This document shows, piece by piece, positions 39,804-48,774 of a stretch of 64,000 bases of DNA. The translations under genes were made by a program, and so were the position numbers. The stretch's first letter is position 1, and every line of letters begins with the position of its first letter. The stretch is from contig NZ_SMNQ01000002.1 in NCBI RefSeq assembly GCF_004353505.1, positions 520,328 through 584,327 of the forward strand, in the 5' to 3' direction. The notes below the pieces were generated by a model, which was given only the letters and a program-made list of their open reading frames with translations, searched no databases and was not told the origin of the DNA. Source of the DNA: Streptomyces sp. WAC05374. GTDB taxonomy: Bacteria; Actinomycetota; Actinomycetes; Streptomycetales; Streptomycetaceae.

Positions 39804-40443
39804 TCTCCCGTACGCGCCCGCCCAGTTCGATCGTGCCGTCGGGGCCGGGAGCCGTGAGGAGCTGCGAGCCCCGGCCCTGCGTGATGTTCAGGGCCCGGCC
39901 CAGCCCGGCGGTGAGCAGCAGGGCGGCGGCGCCCGTCGCCTCGTCCTCGTCGATCCCGTCGCCGCGCCCGGGGAAGGCCCGCGCCCGCACCCGGCCGGCC
40001 GCCTCGTCCTCCCACGCCCAGGCGTACACCCACGCGCCGGGCGGGGGCACCTCCAGCGCGTCGACCTCGGCGGCCGAGGCGTACTGGCGCAGCGTCCGCT
40101 CCGGCGCCCACTCCGCGCGGGCGGTGATCCAGGTGAACTCGCCGTCCTGGCGCACCCACACCTCGCCCGCCGGCGGGTTCACCACCTCCAGGTCGAGCAG
40201 CCAGGCGGTGCCCACGAGGGGGTGCCCGGCGAACGGCAGGCGCACGCCGGGCGTGTAGATGTCGACGACGCCGCGCTCGGGGTCGTCGACGAACACCGTT
40301 TCGCTGAAGCCCAGTTGCTTGGCGAACGCCTGCCGGGACGCCTCGCCGGGGTGGAGCCGCCCGTCGCGCACCACACCGAGGAGGTTGCCGTGGCGGCCGT
40401 CGCCCCCGCAGAAGACGGCGAGCACGTCGTATGCACTGTTCAC
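39793..40443 (-). CDS. PhzF-family isomerase/epimerase-like protein
   Basis: A 216-residue PhzF-fold protein. Family motifs are GNLLGVV near the start, LGFSETVFVDDP, VDIYTPGVRLPFAGHPLVGTAWLL (FAGHP) and, at the end, GIDEDEATGAAALLL. It is shorter than typical members (about 270-300). The N-terminal motif carries GRHGNLLGVV where active members have GNP(A/L); Glu of the N-terminal active site (SETVF) is present. Activity is uncertain. It starts with GTG at 40443. Confidence 0.78.
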   Translation of the reverse strand: MNSAYDVLAVFCGGDGRHGNLLGVVRDGRLHPGEASRQAFAKQLGFSETVFVDDPERGVVDIYTPGVRLPFAGHPLVGTAWLLDLEVVNPPAGEVWVRQDGEFTWITARAEWAPERTLRQYASAAEVDALEVPPPGAWVYAWAWEDEAAGRVRARAFPGRGDGIDEDEATGAAALLLTAGLGRALNITQGRGSQLLTAPGPDGTIELGGRVREIRR

Positions 40444-40567
40444 CCGGGCATTGAAGCACGCGGTGCGCGGCGCCCGAGGGGGGAAGCGGAGAGCCCGGCT
40501 CCCGGGCCGCCGCGGGCCCCGGTAGGGTTCGGACGGTCATATGGGGGTCGAGGAGCAGAGGCAACCG

Positions 40568-41563
40568 ATGAGAAGGCGGGTCCCGGGGCGGGTGGCGGTG
40601 GCGCTCGCGGCGACGGCGGTGCTGGCGCTGACGGCGAGCGGGTGCGTGACGGTGCACGGCGAGCGGGAGGTCGTGCCGAACGCGACGGAGGACGAGGCCG
40701 CGCGGGCGCTGAAGGATTTCACCGAGGCGTACAACAAGGCGGACAAGGCCTATGACCCCGCCCTGGACGCGGGCCGGGTCACCGGCGCGCTCGGGGCCAT
40801 CAATCAGGCCGGGCTGAAGGCCCGCAGCATCACGAGCCCCGGCGGCAACCCCGGCCACCGGCCGCTGGAGCTCACCGACGCCCGCTACGTCATACCGAAG
40901 AAGGCCGGCTGGCCGCGCTGGTTCGTCGCGGACACCGACTCCAACCGGGACGCCGACCGGGGCGCGGACGACACCCGCTGGGTGCTGGTCTTCGTCCGCA
41001 ACGGCCCCGACCAGCTCTGGGAGGTCGCGTACCTCCAGATCCTCCCCGCCGGCGGGGTGCCGAAGTTCCGGACGGACCAGGACGGGTGGGCCGAGCCGGC
41101 CCAGCCGGACTCCACCGCCCTCGCGGTGGCGCCGAAGAACCTGAGCGAGGAGTACTCCACCTACCTCCAGACCGGCAAGCCGGCCCACTTCACGGCCGGG
41201 CCGCACACCTCGCTGTGGCGCGAGGAGCGGCAGCGGCTCGGCAAGCGGCCGGGCCTGGCCACCCAGTACGTGGACCAGCCGCTGGACACCGGTGACTACG
41301 CCCCGCTCGGGCTGACCACCGAGGACGGCGGCGCCCTGGTGTTCTTCGCGACGCGGTTCTACGACCGGCAGGTGGCGGCCAAGGGCTACCGGCCGAAGGT
41401 GAACGCGGACGTACGGGCGCTGATGACCGGCGAGGTCAAAAGCACCCTGACCAAGGAGTGGGTGTCCAGCCAGGCGGTGCTGGTGAAGCCGGCCGGTGCC
41501 GCGTCGGACCAGGTGACGGTGGTGAGCCGGCTCCAGGGCGTGACGTCGGCGACGGGTTCGTGA
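40568..41563 (+). CDS. Putative lipoprotein of unknown function
   Basis: A 331-residue secreted lipoprotein. MRRRVPGRVAVALAATAVLALTASGC gives a basic start, a hydrophobic core and a lipobox (TASGC) with acylated Cys at about residue 26. The mature part (EDEAARALKDFTEAYNKADKAYD, DDTRWVLVFVRNGPDQLWEVAYLQILPAGGVP, VNADVRALMTGEVKSTLTKEW) resembles actinobacterial DUF8094-like or SnoaL-like secreted proteins; I cannot name a function. The ATG at 40568 follows GAGG. Confidence 0.75.
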   Translation: MRRRVPGRVAVALAATAVLALTASGCVTVHGEREVVPNATEDEAARALKDFTEAYNKADKAYDPALDAGRVTGALGAINQAGLKARSITSPGGNPGHRPLELTDARYVIPKKAGWPRWFVADTDSNRDADRGADDTRWVLVFVRNGPDQLWEVAYLQILPAGGVPKFRTDQDGWAEPAQPDSTALAVAPKNLSEEYSTYLQTGKPAHFTAGPHTSLWREERQRLGKRPGLATQYVDQPLDTGDYAPLGLTTEDGGALVFFATRFYDRQVAAKGYRPKVNADVRALMTGEVKSTLTKEWVSSQAVLVKPAGAASDQVTVVSRLQGVTSATGS

Positions 41564-41569
41564 CCCGGT

Positions 41570-42304
41570 TCAGCGGCTGAGCGGCCAGGCCACCGAGTGG
41601 TGGTCGTCGTGGTCGTACTGGTCGGCGTGGCGCGCGCACGCGTCGGTGAGCGTCTCCAGCAGGGTCAGCGGGTCCGGCAGCGGGTGCTCCGGGCCGCGCA
41701 CCCACGCAACGCCCAGGTCACCGGGGAGCCGGGCGGGCGGCACCAGGACGTAGGAGCCGCGGCAGTGCCAGCGCAGTCCCGGGTGCTCGTCCATCGTCTC
41801 GGGGTGGCAGTCCAGCTCGCAGGGCCACCACTCGTCCTCGTCCTCGGGGGTGCCGCGGGTGGCGGTGAAGAACAGCATCCGGCCGTCCCCGGACTCGGCG
41901 ACCGGGCCGACGTCGATCCCCTCGCCGAGCAGCCGCTCCAACGCGGCGCGACCGGCCTCCAGCGGAACGTCCAGGACGTCGTGGACCATGCCGGTCGCGG
42001 TGATGAAGTTGGCGTGCGGCTGGCCCTCGGCCCACCGCTCGATCTGGGCGCGGTCGGTGGTGGACTGGGTCTGCCAGGCGAAGGAGACGGGATGGCGGGC
42101 CGGCGTGGGGCAGCCGATGCGCTCGCACGAACATCGGTAGCCGACGGGGTACGCGGCGGGGGCGAGCGGCAGTCCCGCGGCGGCGGTGGCCCGGAGCAGG
42201 TCCTCGCGGCCCGGGGCCTCGGCGGCGGTCTTCCTCGGGCGCCGGCGCAGCCACTGCGCGAGTTTGTTCTCCGTGCCGCGGTAGCGGCCGATACCGTCGC
42301 CCAT
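41570..42304 (-). CDS. Chromosomal prim-pol-domain protein, probably inactive
   Basis: A 244-residue protein of the bifunctional primase/polymerase N-terminal family. Recognisable are DLLRATAAAGLPLAPAAYPVGYRCSCERIGCPTPARHPVSFAWQTQSTTD and WAEGQPHANFITATGMVHDVLDVPLEAGRAALERL. At the catalytic DxD position it has DVP instead of the DLD seen in the element's prim-pol at 13600, so one metal-binding Asp is missing and polymerase activity is doubtful. It lies 6 bp after the convergent lipoprotein stop and is not part of the integrated element. Confidence 0.8.
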   Translation of the reverse strand: MGDGIGRYRGTENKLAQWLRRRPRKTAAEAPGREDLLRATAAAGLPLAPAAYPVGYRCSCERIGCPTPARHPVSFAWQTQSTTDRAQIERWAEGQPHANFITATGMVHDVLDVPLEAGRAALERLLGEGIDVGPVAESGDGRMLFFTATRGTPEDEDEWWPCELDCHPETMDEHPGLRWHCRGSYVLVPPARLPGDLGVAWVRGPEHPLPDPLTLLETLTDACARHADQYDHDDHHSVAWPLSR

Positions 42305-42498
42305 CTATCCCCTCACACCTCTGCCGAGCCCTGCGGTCCCTGCCATGGTCCCACCATCCGGCGTCTTCGGTGACCGGAGTCCGCAACCGGACAGGAGGGG
42401 AGGGCGGCGCACCGCCACCGAACAGGTCGGTTTGCGGGCGTTTGCGGTGTTCCGCACCCCGCCGGGGGCGGCCGGGCGTGAGCAGCCGCACGGCCGGG

Positions 42499-43116
42499 TC
42501 ACCGGGGGGCGAGACCGTACAGGGCGTATTCGACGACGCTGTCCGCGTAGGCGTGGGTGAGCGGCCGGGTGCGCAGCAGCCAGCGGTGGGCCAGGGGGCC
42601 GACGAAGAGCTCCAGCGCGACGCGCGGGTCGATCCCGGGGCGGACCTGGCCGGCCTCGCGGGCGGCGTCCAGGCGCCTGACGTACAGCTCGAGCTGCGGC
42701 TCCAGCAGTTGCTCGACGAACCGGGCGCCCAGCTCGGGGTCGACCACGCCCTCGGCGGTGAGGGCCCGGGTGGGCGCGTCGTACTTGGGGTCGTTCATCT
42801 CGTCAACCGTGGCGCGCAGCACGTACTTGAGGTCGGCCTCGAGGTCGCCGCTGTCGGGGATCTCGCTGTTCCCGTCGCCGCCGAGGGCCTCGTTGGCCTG
42901 GACGCCGAGGTCGACGAAGGCCTCCAGGAGGACGGCCGCCTTGGAGGGCCACCAGCGGTAGATCGTCTGCTTGCCGACGCCCGCGCGGGCGGCGATGCCC
43001 TCGATGGTGGTCCTGGCGTAGCCGACCTCGCCGACGAGGGCGAGGGCGGCGTCGTAGATCGCCCGGCGGGAGCGTTCGCTGCGGCGCGTGGAGTCGGGTG
43101 CCCTGGTGTCAGCCAT
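42499..43116 (-). CDS. TetR-family regulator
   Basis: A 205-residue repressor. The HTH is in RRAIYDAALALVGEVGYARTTIEGIAARAGVGKQTIYRWWPSKAAVLLEAF, with a C-terminal ligand domain of the TetR_C_33 type (LLEPQLELYVRRLDAAREAGQVRPGIDPRVALELFVGPLAHRWLL). It is divergent from the DDAH gene. A TAGATT -10 at 43123-43128 lies 7 bases before its ATG, so its mRNA may be leaderless; a palindrome at 43145-43157 overlaps the likely -35. Confidence 0.88.
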   Translation of the reverse strand: MADTRAPDSTRRSERSRRAIYDAALALVGEVGYARTTIEGIAARAGVGKQTIYRWWPSKAAVLLEAFVDLGVQANEALGGDGNSEIPDSGDLEADLKYVLRATVDEMNDPKYDAPTRALTAEGVVDPELGARFVEQLLEPQLELYVRRLDAAREAGQVRPGIDPRVALELFVGPLAHRWLLRTRPLTHAYADSVVEYALYGLAPR

Positions 43117-43144
43117 GTGCCCAATCTAGCAGCGGCACGAGGCG

Positions 43145-43157
43145 AGACGTTTCGTCT
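43145..43157. promoter_or_regulatory. TetR operator candidate
   Basis: AGACG-TTT-CGTCT is a perfect 5-bp dyad with a 3-bp centre in the 182-bp divergent gap between the TetR and DDAH genes. It overlaps the expected -35 of the TetR promoter, so autorepression is plausible. Confidence 0.5.
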
Positions 43158-43298
43158 TGACGTTGGGGTGTCCGGTGTGCGGCACGTGGTCGGCGCCGGC
43201 GTGAACTCACCCGTACGGTCCACTGCGCGCGGGCTCCGCACGGCGCACCATGGCATCCACGCACACACCGTGCGCCTGCCGTCCGTGAGGAGCCTTCT

Positions 43299-44114
43299 TT
43301 GCCTCGTGACGCCACACCCCGCCGCTACCTGATGTGCCCACCCGCGCACTTCAAGGTGACCTACTCCATCAACCCCTGGATGGACCCGGCGAAACCGGTC
43401 GACCTGCCGCTCGCCCTCACCCAATGGGAAGACCTGCGCGACCGGTACGTGTCCCTCGGCCACACCGTCGAGCTGCTGGAACCCCGGACCGACCTGCCCG
43501 ACATGGTGTTCGCCGCCAATGGCGCCACCGTCATCGACGGCCGGGTGCTCGGCGCCCGGTTCGCCTTCGCCGAGCGCGCCGCCGAGGCCGCGGTGCACCG
43601 CGAGTGGTTCCGGACGCACGGCTTCACCGACGTGCACGAACCCGACCACGTCAACGAGGGGGAGGGCGACTTCGCCGTCACCGCCTCGTACATCCTGGCC
43701 GGGCGGGGCTTCCGCTCCAGCCCCCTGTCGCACGACGAGGCACAGGAGTTCTTCGGGCGGCCGGTGATCGGCCTGGACCTGGTGGACCCCCGGTACTACC
43801 ACCTCGACACGGCGCTGTGCGTCCTGGACGACGCCGCCGGCGAGATCATGTACTACCCCGGCGCGTTCTCCCCCGGCAGCCGGTCGGTGCTGCGCCGGCT
43901 GTTCCCGGACGCGCTGATCGCCGAGGAGGAGGACGCGGCGGCGCTCGGGCTGAACGCGGTGAGCGACGGCAGACACGTGCTGCTGCCGCAGGCCGCGGTG
44001 GGGCTGTTCCGGCCCCTGCGCGAGCGCGGGTTCGAGCCGGTCGGCATGGACCTGGGCGAGCTGCTCAAGGGCGGCGGCAGCGTGAAGTGCTGTACGCAGG
44101 AACTGCGCGAGTGA
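43299..44114 (+). CDS. ddaH: Dimethylarginine dimethylaminohydrolase / amidinotransferase-family enzyme
   Basis: A 271-residue guanidino-modifying enzyme. Segments MCPPAHFKVTYSINPWMDP, PDMVFAANGA (Asp/Asn), EGEGDFAVTASYILAG, DPRYYHLDTALCVLDD (catalytic His) and KGGGSVKCCTQELRE (catalytic Cys near the C-terminus) define the DDAH/arginine deiminase superfamily. DDAH hydrolyses methylated arginines to citrulline; other substrates are possible. The TTG at 43299 follows GAGGA. It is probably controlled by the divergent TetR protein. Confidence 0.88.
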   Translation: MPRDATPRRYLMCPPAHFKVTYSINPWMDPAKPVDLPLALTQWEDLRDRYVSLGHTVELLEPRTDLPDMVFAANGATVIDGRVLGARFAFAERAAEAAVHREWFRTHGFTDVHEPDHVNEGEGDFAVTASYILAGRGFRSSPLSHDEAQEFFGRPVIGLDLVDPRYYHLDTALCVLDDAAGEIMYYPGAFSPGSRSVLRRLFPDALIAEEEDAAALGLNAVSDGRHVLLPQAAVGLFRPLRERGFEPVGMDLGELLKGGGSVKCCTQELRE

Positions 44115-44120
44115 CAGCGG

Positions 44121-44150
44121 CGGGGCCGGTCCCGGGCGGGACCGGCCCCG
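44121..44150. terminator. Bidirectional hairpin terminator
   Basis: A 13-bp perfect stem (44121-44133 with 44138-44150) and a 4-base GGGC loop, between the convergent DDAH gene and the secreted-protein gene. Confidence 0.82.
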
Positions 44151-44162
44151 TGCGCGTCGGCG

Positions 44163-44669
44163 TCAGTCGTCCAGCTTGATCAGGAACCGGGCGCGGCCCT
44201 CGCCGAAGAAGGTGATCTCGGCCTGGCCCTCGGCGTCCGCGTACGCGCCGGTGCCGCCGGTCACGGCCGAGCGCCCGCCGTGCGGGTGGCGGCCGAAGCG
44301 GTCGATGGCGTCGCTCAGGCTGATGCTGCCGTGGTCGGTGCGCAGCACGCGGTGGCACAGCGCGACGTACCCGTGGCGGTTGCGGTCGGCGATGCTGCAG
44401 TGCGACGAGATGTCACCGATCTTCTTGCCGAGCCGGCCCTTCTTGTGGGTGTACAGGTGGCCGTGGCTGGTCCAGTCGGTGCCGACGCGCAGGTGCTCCG
44501 GCTTGCTGCTGTTCTGCCGGACCGCGAGCCAGTCGAGGACCTTCACGGAGTCCTTCGGGGCGGGCTTGGGCGCCGCCCCGGCGGTGGCCGTCAGGGCGGT
44601 GGTCGCGAGAACCACGGACACGGCGGTCAGCGCACAGGCGGTGAGCCGGCGTGAGCGGATGCGCGGCAT
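44163..44669 (-). CDS. Secreted protein, allene-oxide-cyclase/dirigent-like barrel
   Basis: A 168-residue exported protein. The signal peptide is LTACALTAVSVVLATTALTATAGAAP. The mature domain includes GYVALCHRVLRTDHGSISLSDAIDRFGR and AVTGGTGAYADAEGQAEITFFGEGRARFLIKLDD. The TGGTGAYADAEG turn is typical of dirigent and allene oxide cyclase barrels, which bind small hydrophobic molecules. Physiological role is unknown. The ATG at 44669 precedes the signal peptide. Confidence 0.72.
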   Translation of the reverse strand: MPRIRSRRLTACALTAVSVVLATTALTATAGAAPKPAPKDSVKVLDWLAVRQNSSKPEHLRVGTDWTSHGHLYTHKKGRLGKKIGDISSHCSIADRNRHGYVALCHRVLRTDHGSISLSDAIDRFGRHPHGGRSAVTGGTGAYADAEGQAEITFFGEGRARFLIKLDD

Positions 44670-44783
44670 GGGGCCTCCAGGGAGTGAGGGGAGCGCGAAC
44701 GAGCCCACCTCAACTCCGGCGCGACTCCCCGGGCACTTGCCACGGGCACGAGGTCACCCGCGTGGTCGCGCGCTGTCACCCCG

Positions 44784-45773
44784 TCAGCGGGGCGGCCACT
44801 GGTCCCCCCAGGCGGCGTCGCGGGCCGCCTTGTAGAGGGTGCCGTGCCGCTTGGTCACCGTGTCGCGGCGCAGCCCGTCGGCCTCGGTGCACAGGTCCAG
44901 CAGGACCTGGCCCTTACGGATCTGCGGCTTGCGCGTCACCCGGGCCGGGGCGGGGACGACCGGGAACCGGGTCGCCACGACGTAGGAGAACTTCTCGTCC
45001 TCGTACGCCAGTGAGCCGCCCTTCACCTGGCGGTGGAGGGAGGAGCGGCTGACCCGGGCGGCGAAGTGGCACCAGTCGGTGCCCGGCTCGATCGGGCAGG
45101 CGCCGCTGTGGGGGCACGGCGCGGCGATCGTCATCCCGGCGGCGATCAGCAGGTCGCGGGCGGCGATGATCCGGGCGTAGCCGTCAGGGGTGCCCGGTTC
45201 GACGATCACGACCGCCCGGGCGGCCCGCGCGGCCTCGGTGACCAGGGCGGTGCGGTCCTGCTCGGTCAGCTCGTTGAGCACGTACGACACGGTGACGAGA
45301 TCGGTGCTCTCGACGCGGAGCGCCGCACTGATGCGGGAGCGCCGCCAGGTGGCCCGCGCCAGCGCGTCGATCCCGGACGCGGCGGCCAGCTCGCGCCCCA
45401 GCGCCAGCGCCGGCTCGGCCCAGTCCAGCACGGTGGTGCGCGCCGTGGCGTCCCACGCCTCGGCCACCGCCCAGCTCGCCGCGCCCGTGCCGCCGCCGAT
45501 GTCGGTGTGCGTCCCGGGCACCCACTCGGGCGCGGCCTCCCTGAGCGCGTCCAGCGCGGCCCGTACCGCCTCGAAGGTCGCGGGCATCCGGTACGCGGCG
45601 TAGGCGGCGACGTCGGAGCGGTCGCGCAGCACGGGCGCGTCGGTCGGGACGTGGCCCCGGTAGTGGGCGATGAGCCGGTCCACGGCCTGCGCCGCCTGTG
45701 TGGGCGGGAGCCCGTCCAGCAGCCCGGCGAGGGCGCCGCGCAGGGCTTGTGCGGTGGAGAGGGAGGCGTTCAC
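44784..45773 (-). CDS. Rsm22-family methyltransferase-like protein
   Basis: A 329-residue protein of the small ribosomal subunit Rsm22 family. Class I methyltransferase motif I is HTDIGGGTGAASWAVAEAW, followed by TTVLDWAEPALALGRELA and DLVTVSYVLNELTEQDR. The C-terminal part carries the PCPHSGACPI...DWCHFAARVSRS cysteine motif, an Fe-S or zinc site in the family, then a small barrel. Members act in ribosome assembly; bacterial function is little studied. GTG 45773 is the start. Confidence 0.88.
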   Translation of the reverse strand: MNASLSTAQALRGALAGLLDGLPPTQAAQAVDRLIAHYRGHVPTDAPVLRDRSDVAAYAAYRMPATFEAVRAALDALREAAPEWVPGTHTDIGGGTGAASWAVAEAWDATARTTVLDWAEPALALGRELAAASGIDALARATWRRSRISAALRVESTDLVTVSYVLNELTEQDRTALVTEAARAARAVVIVEPGTPDGYARIIAARDLLIAAGMTIAAPCPHSGACPIEPGTDWCHFAARVSRSSLHRQVKGGSLAYEDEKFSYVVATRFPVVPAPARVTRKPQIRKGQVLLDLCTEADGLRRDTVTKRHGTLYKAARDAAWGDQWPPR

Positions 45774-45920
45774 CGATCCATGGTAGGCGGGCCCGCCGGG
45801 GCTCCCGGCACGCCCGCCGGCGGCCCCCGCCACGGGGAGGGTGAACTGCTCGGCGGAGTCGGGTGGTTGGGCGTTCGGCGGTTGCTACGCTGGCCGCCCG
45901 TCGATCCGGGTGGGGGGACC

Positions 45921-47240
45921 ATGAGACGAGGGGTCGTGCGCCTGGCCCTGGTGGCCGGTGCGGCCGTCCTGGCCCTGCTGGTCCTGCTCACCACCTGCGC
46001 ACCGGACGACGGGCGGCCCGCAACCGGGGCCGCGCGGTCCGCCCCTTCCGCGCGGGGTGCCGCCGCGCCCGTCACCCCGCTCACCGTCCCGGACGCGTAC
46101 GACACCTCCCGGGGGTGGGAGATCACCGGCCCGTCCACGGAGTACGTCACCGCCCCGGCCACCGGGCTGATCGCCTACCTGGAGCGGGCCGGCACCACCC
46201 AGTACCGTCTGCGCACCCTCGACGCCCGGACCGGCCGCCACGGCTGGACGGGCGGCCCGTGGCGGCCGCTCGGCGGCCCCGGGGACGTTCCCGGCCTGCT
46301 GGCGGTGGCCAAGGCGGACCGCCAGTACTTCGTGACCTGGTCCTACGGCAGGGCCGGCGACGACCCGCTGACGGCCGCCGAGCGCTTCGTGTCCCTCGAC
46401 GTGTACGACGCGGCCGCCGGCACCCGGCGGCGCGTGGAGGTGCCCTGGGCCGACGTGCCCGTCGTGACCGGCGCCGGCCGGGGCGTGCTGATCAGCGACG
46501 GCCGGGCCAGGAGCGCGGTCGTCGCCCCCGACACCGGCGAGGTGAGCGTGGTGCCGCCGCGGCGGCTCGCTCCCCCCGCGGGCTGCGCGGAGTGCCGGCG
46601 GCTGACCGCCGTGCGCGGGGTGACGGTCGGCGGCCTGCTGGTGAGCGGTGCGCGGGGCTTCTGGGTGCCGGGCGGCTGGTCCAGCTCCGACCGTGCGCCG
46701 GCCGGCGCGGACCCCGCGAGCGGGGTGCCCGCCTCGGTGACCTCCGGGCACGTCCTCGCCCGGTGGCGGGGGAAGAAGGGCGCGGCGCGGGCGGCCACGC
46801 ACGACATCTGGGCGGTCCACGAGGCGCGCACCGGCAGGCCGCTGGTGAAGGCGGAGTGCCGCACCCCGGCGATCGAACCGGGCGAGTACCCGCGCGCGGT
46901 GGTGTCGCCGGGCGGCCGCTACCTGGTCTCCGGGAACCTCGCCTTCGACCTGGACGCCCGCAGGGGCCGCTGCTTCGAGGAGGCGGACGGCTCCGCGCCG
47001 CTCACGCTGGTCACGGTCACGGACGGCGGCGTCGCCTACGGCGCGAGCGGCGCCCGCGGTGCGGCGGACGCCCTGGCCGGCGGGGGCAGCCCGGTCGCGG
47101 TGGACCTGGCGACCGGGGTGCCCGAGGCGCTCGTACCGAGCGTGCGGCTGCCGGAGGCGGAGGTGGCCGGGGTGGGCGTCTTCCGCTGGACGGACGCGCG
47201 GAACCGCGTCCACCTGACCGGTTACGCGGTACGCGGCTGA
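45921..47240 (+). CDS. Membrane-anchored beta-propeller-like protein
   Basis: A 439-residue protein with an N-terminal hydrophobic segment ending in a Cys (LALVAGAAVLALLVLLTTC), which may act as TM anchor or lipoprotein signal. The rest shows repeated beta blocks (TGLIAYLERAGTTQYRLRTLDARTGRHGW, GRGVLISDGRARSAVVAPDTGEVSVV, HDIWAVHEARTGRPLVKAEC, GGRYLVSGNLAFDLDARRGRC, PVAVDLATGVPEALV), consistent with a PQQ/WD-like propeller exposed outside the cell. No function is assigned. Confidence 0.65.
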   Translation: MRRGVVRLALVAGAAVLALLVLLTTCAPDDGRPATGAARSAPSARGAAAPVTPLTVPDAYDTSRGWEITGPSTEYVTAPATGLIAYLERAGTTQYRLRTLDARTGRHGWTGGPWRPLGGPGDVPGLLAVAKADRQYFVTWSYGRAGDDPLTAAERFVSLDVYDAAAGTRRRVEVPWADVPVVTGAGRGVLISDGRARSAVVAPDTGEVSVVPPRRLAPPAGCAECRRLTAVRGVTVGGLLVSGARGFWVPGGWSSSDRAPAGADPASGVPASVTSGHVLARWRGKKGAARAATHDIWAVHEARTGRPLVKAECRTPAIEPGEYPRAVVSPGGRYLVSGNLAFDLDARRGRCFEEADGSAPLTLVTVTDGGVAYGASGARGAADALAGGGSPVAVDLATGVPEALVPSVRLPEAEVAGVGVFRWTDARNRVHLTGYAVRG

Positions 47241-48694
47241 CGCGGCCGCCAGGGGCGGCACAGGCCCAGGAAGCAGCCGACGGCGGCCAGCCCGCACACG
47301 AGCTGGACCACGGCCATCGGCACGGCCGTCGCCTCGCCCGCGATGCCGACCAGCGGTGAGGCGATCGCGCCGACCAGGAACGAGGACGTCCCCAGCAGCG
47401 CGGAGGCGGAACCGGCGGCGTGCGGGGTGCGCATCAGCGCCTGGGCGTTGGTGTTGGGCAGCGCCAGGCCCATGGCCGACATCAGGACGAACAGCCCGGC
47501 GGCGACCGGCACGAGCCCCACCTCGCCGAAGACCCCGGCCGTCATCAGCAGCAGCGCGCCGGCCGCCAGGGTGATCACGGCGAGGCCGGTGCCCAGCACC
47601 TTGTCCATGCTGACCCGGCCCACCAGCAGCTTGCCGTTGATCTGGCCGACCGCCACGAGCCCGACCGAGTTGACGCCGAACAGCAGGCTGAAGGTCTGGG
47701 GCGAGGCCCCGTAGATCTCCTGGACCACGAACGGGCTGGCGCTGATGTAGGCGAACAGGGCGGCGAAGGCGAGCCCGCCCGCGAGCATGTAGCCGGAGAA
47801 CACCCGGTCGGCGAGCAGCCCGCGCATCGTCCGCAGCGCCTCGCCGACCCCGCCGCCGTGCCGCCTCGCCGGCGGCAGCGTCTCACCGAGCCACCTCCAC
47901 ACGACGAGGGTGAGCAGGACGCCGACCAGGGTGAGGGCGGCGAACACCCCGCGCCAGTCCGTGACCCGCAGGATCTGGCCGCCGATGAGCGGGGCGACGA
48001 TCGGGGCGACCCCGGAGATCAGCATGAGCGTGGAGAAGAACCGGGCCATCTCGACGCCGTCGTACAGGTCGCGCACCACGGCCCGGGCGATCACGATGCC
48101 GGCCGCGCCCGCGAGCCCCTGGAGGAGCCGGAACGCGATGAGCATCTCCGGGCCGGGGGCCAGGGCGCAGACGGCGGTGGCGGCGATGTAGACGAGCATG
48201 CCGGCGAGCAGCGGGCGGCGGCGCCCCCACTTGTCGCTCATCGGCCCGACGACCAACTGCCCGAGCGCCATGCCGGCGAGGCAGGCGGTGAGGGTGAGCT
48301 GGATGGTGGCGGCGGGCGCGTGCAGGGCCTGGGTGACCTCCGGCAGGGCGGGGAGGTACATGTCCATGGACAGCGGCGGCAGCGCGGTGAGCCCGCCGAG
48401 CACGAGCGTCACCAGCAGCCCGGCCCGCCGCGCGGCCACGGTCGCGGGGGCGGCAGCGGCACCCGGCGCGGCGGCCGGTGCACCGGGGCCGGTCGCGGCG
48501 GCGGTCGGTGTGCCGGGGTCGGTGCCGGTCGCGGCGGCGGTCGGTGTGCCGGGGTCGCTGCCGGTCGCGGTGACGGCCGGTGTGCCGGGGTCGGCGAGTG
48601 CCCCGGGGCCCGTGCCGGGCGGGGCGGCCCCGGCGGGCCCGGTCGCGTGGTCGTTCGGTATGTGTCCCGGCGTGCTCGCGCCGCTTTCCGGCAT
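47222..48694 (-). CDS. MFS drug efflux pump, Bcr/CflA type
   Basis: A 490-residue 12-TM exporter. The subfamily signature LGGLTALPPLSMDMYLPALPEVTQAL, QLTLTACLAGMALGQLVVGPMSDKWGRRRPLLAG and LQGLAGAAGIVIARAVVRDL is clear. An unusual 85-residue hydrophilic N-terminus contains three 12-residue repeats (DPGTPTAAATG type). Bcr-type pumps export drugs such as bicyclomycin, tetracycline and chloramphenicol. AGGAG precedes the ATG at 48694. It overlaps the convergent propeller gene by 19 bp. Confidence 0.88.
   Translation of the reverse strand: MPESGASTPGHIPNDHATGPAGAAPPGTGPGALADPGTPAVTATGSDPGTPTAAATGTDPGTPTAAATGPGAPAAAPGAAAAPATVAARRAGLLVTLVLGGLTALPPLSMDMYLPALPEVTQALHAPAATIQLTLTACLAGMALGQLVVGPMSDKWGRRRPLLAGMLVYIAATAVCALAPGPEMLIAFRLLQGLAGAAGIVIARAVVRDLYDGVEMARFFSTLMLISGVAPIVAPLIGGQILRVTDWRGVFAALTLVGVLLTLVVWRWLGETLPPARRHGGGVGEALRTMRGLLADRVFSGYMLAGGLAFAALFAYISASPFVVQEIYGASPQTFSLLFGVNSVGLVAVGQINGKLLVGRVSMDKVLGTGLAVITLAAGALLLMTAGVFGEVGLVPVAAGLFVLMSAMGLALPNTNAQALMRTPHAAGSASALLGTSSFLVGAIASPLVGIAGEATAVPMAVVQLVCGLAAVGCFLGLCRPWRPRQPRTA
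48485..48592. repeat. Three 36-bp tandem repeats in the Bcr-type pump N-terminus
   Basis: Three in-frame 36-bp units encode DPGTPAVTATGS, DPGTPTAAATGT and DPGTPTAAATGP. They make up a disordered cytoplasmic tail before TM1 that typical Bcr pumps lack. Confidence 0.8.
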
Positions 48695-48774
48695 CTCATC
48701 TCCTGGTGTGGGGTCGGGCCCTATGCTCTCAGCCCGTCGGCAGTTGTTGAAACATCAAATGCGAGGGGCGGGGT

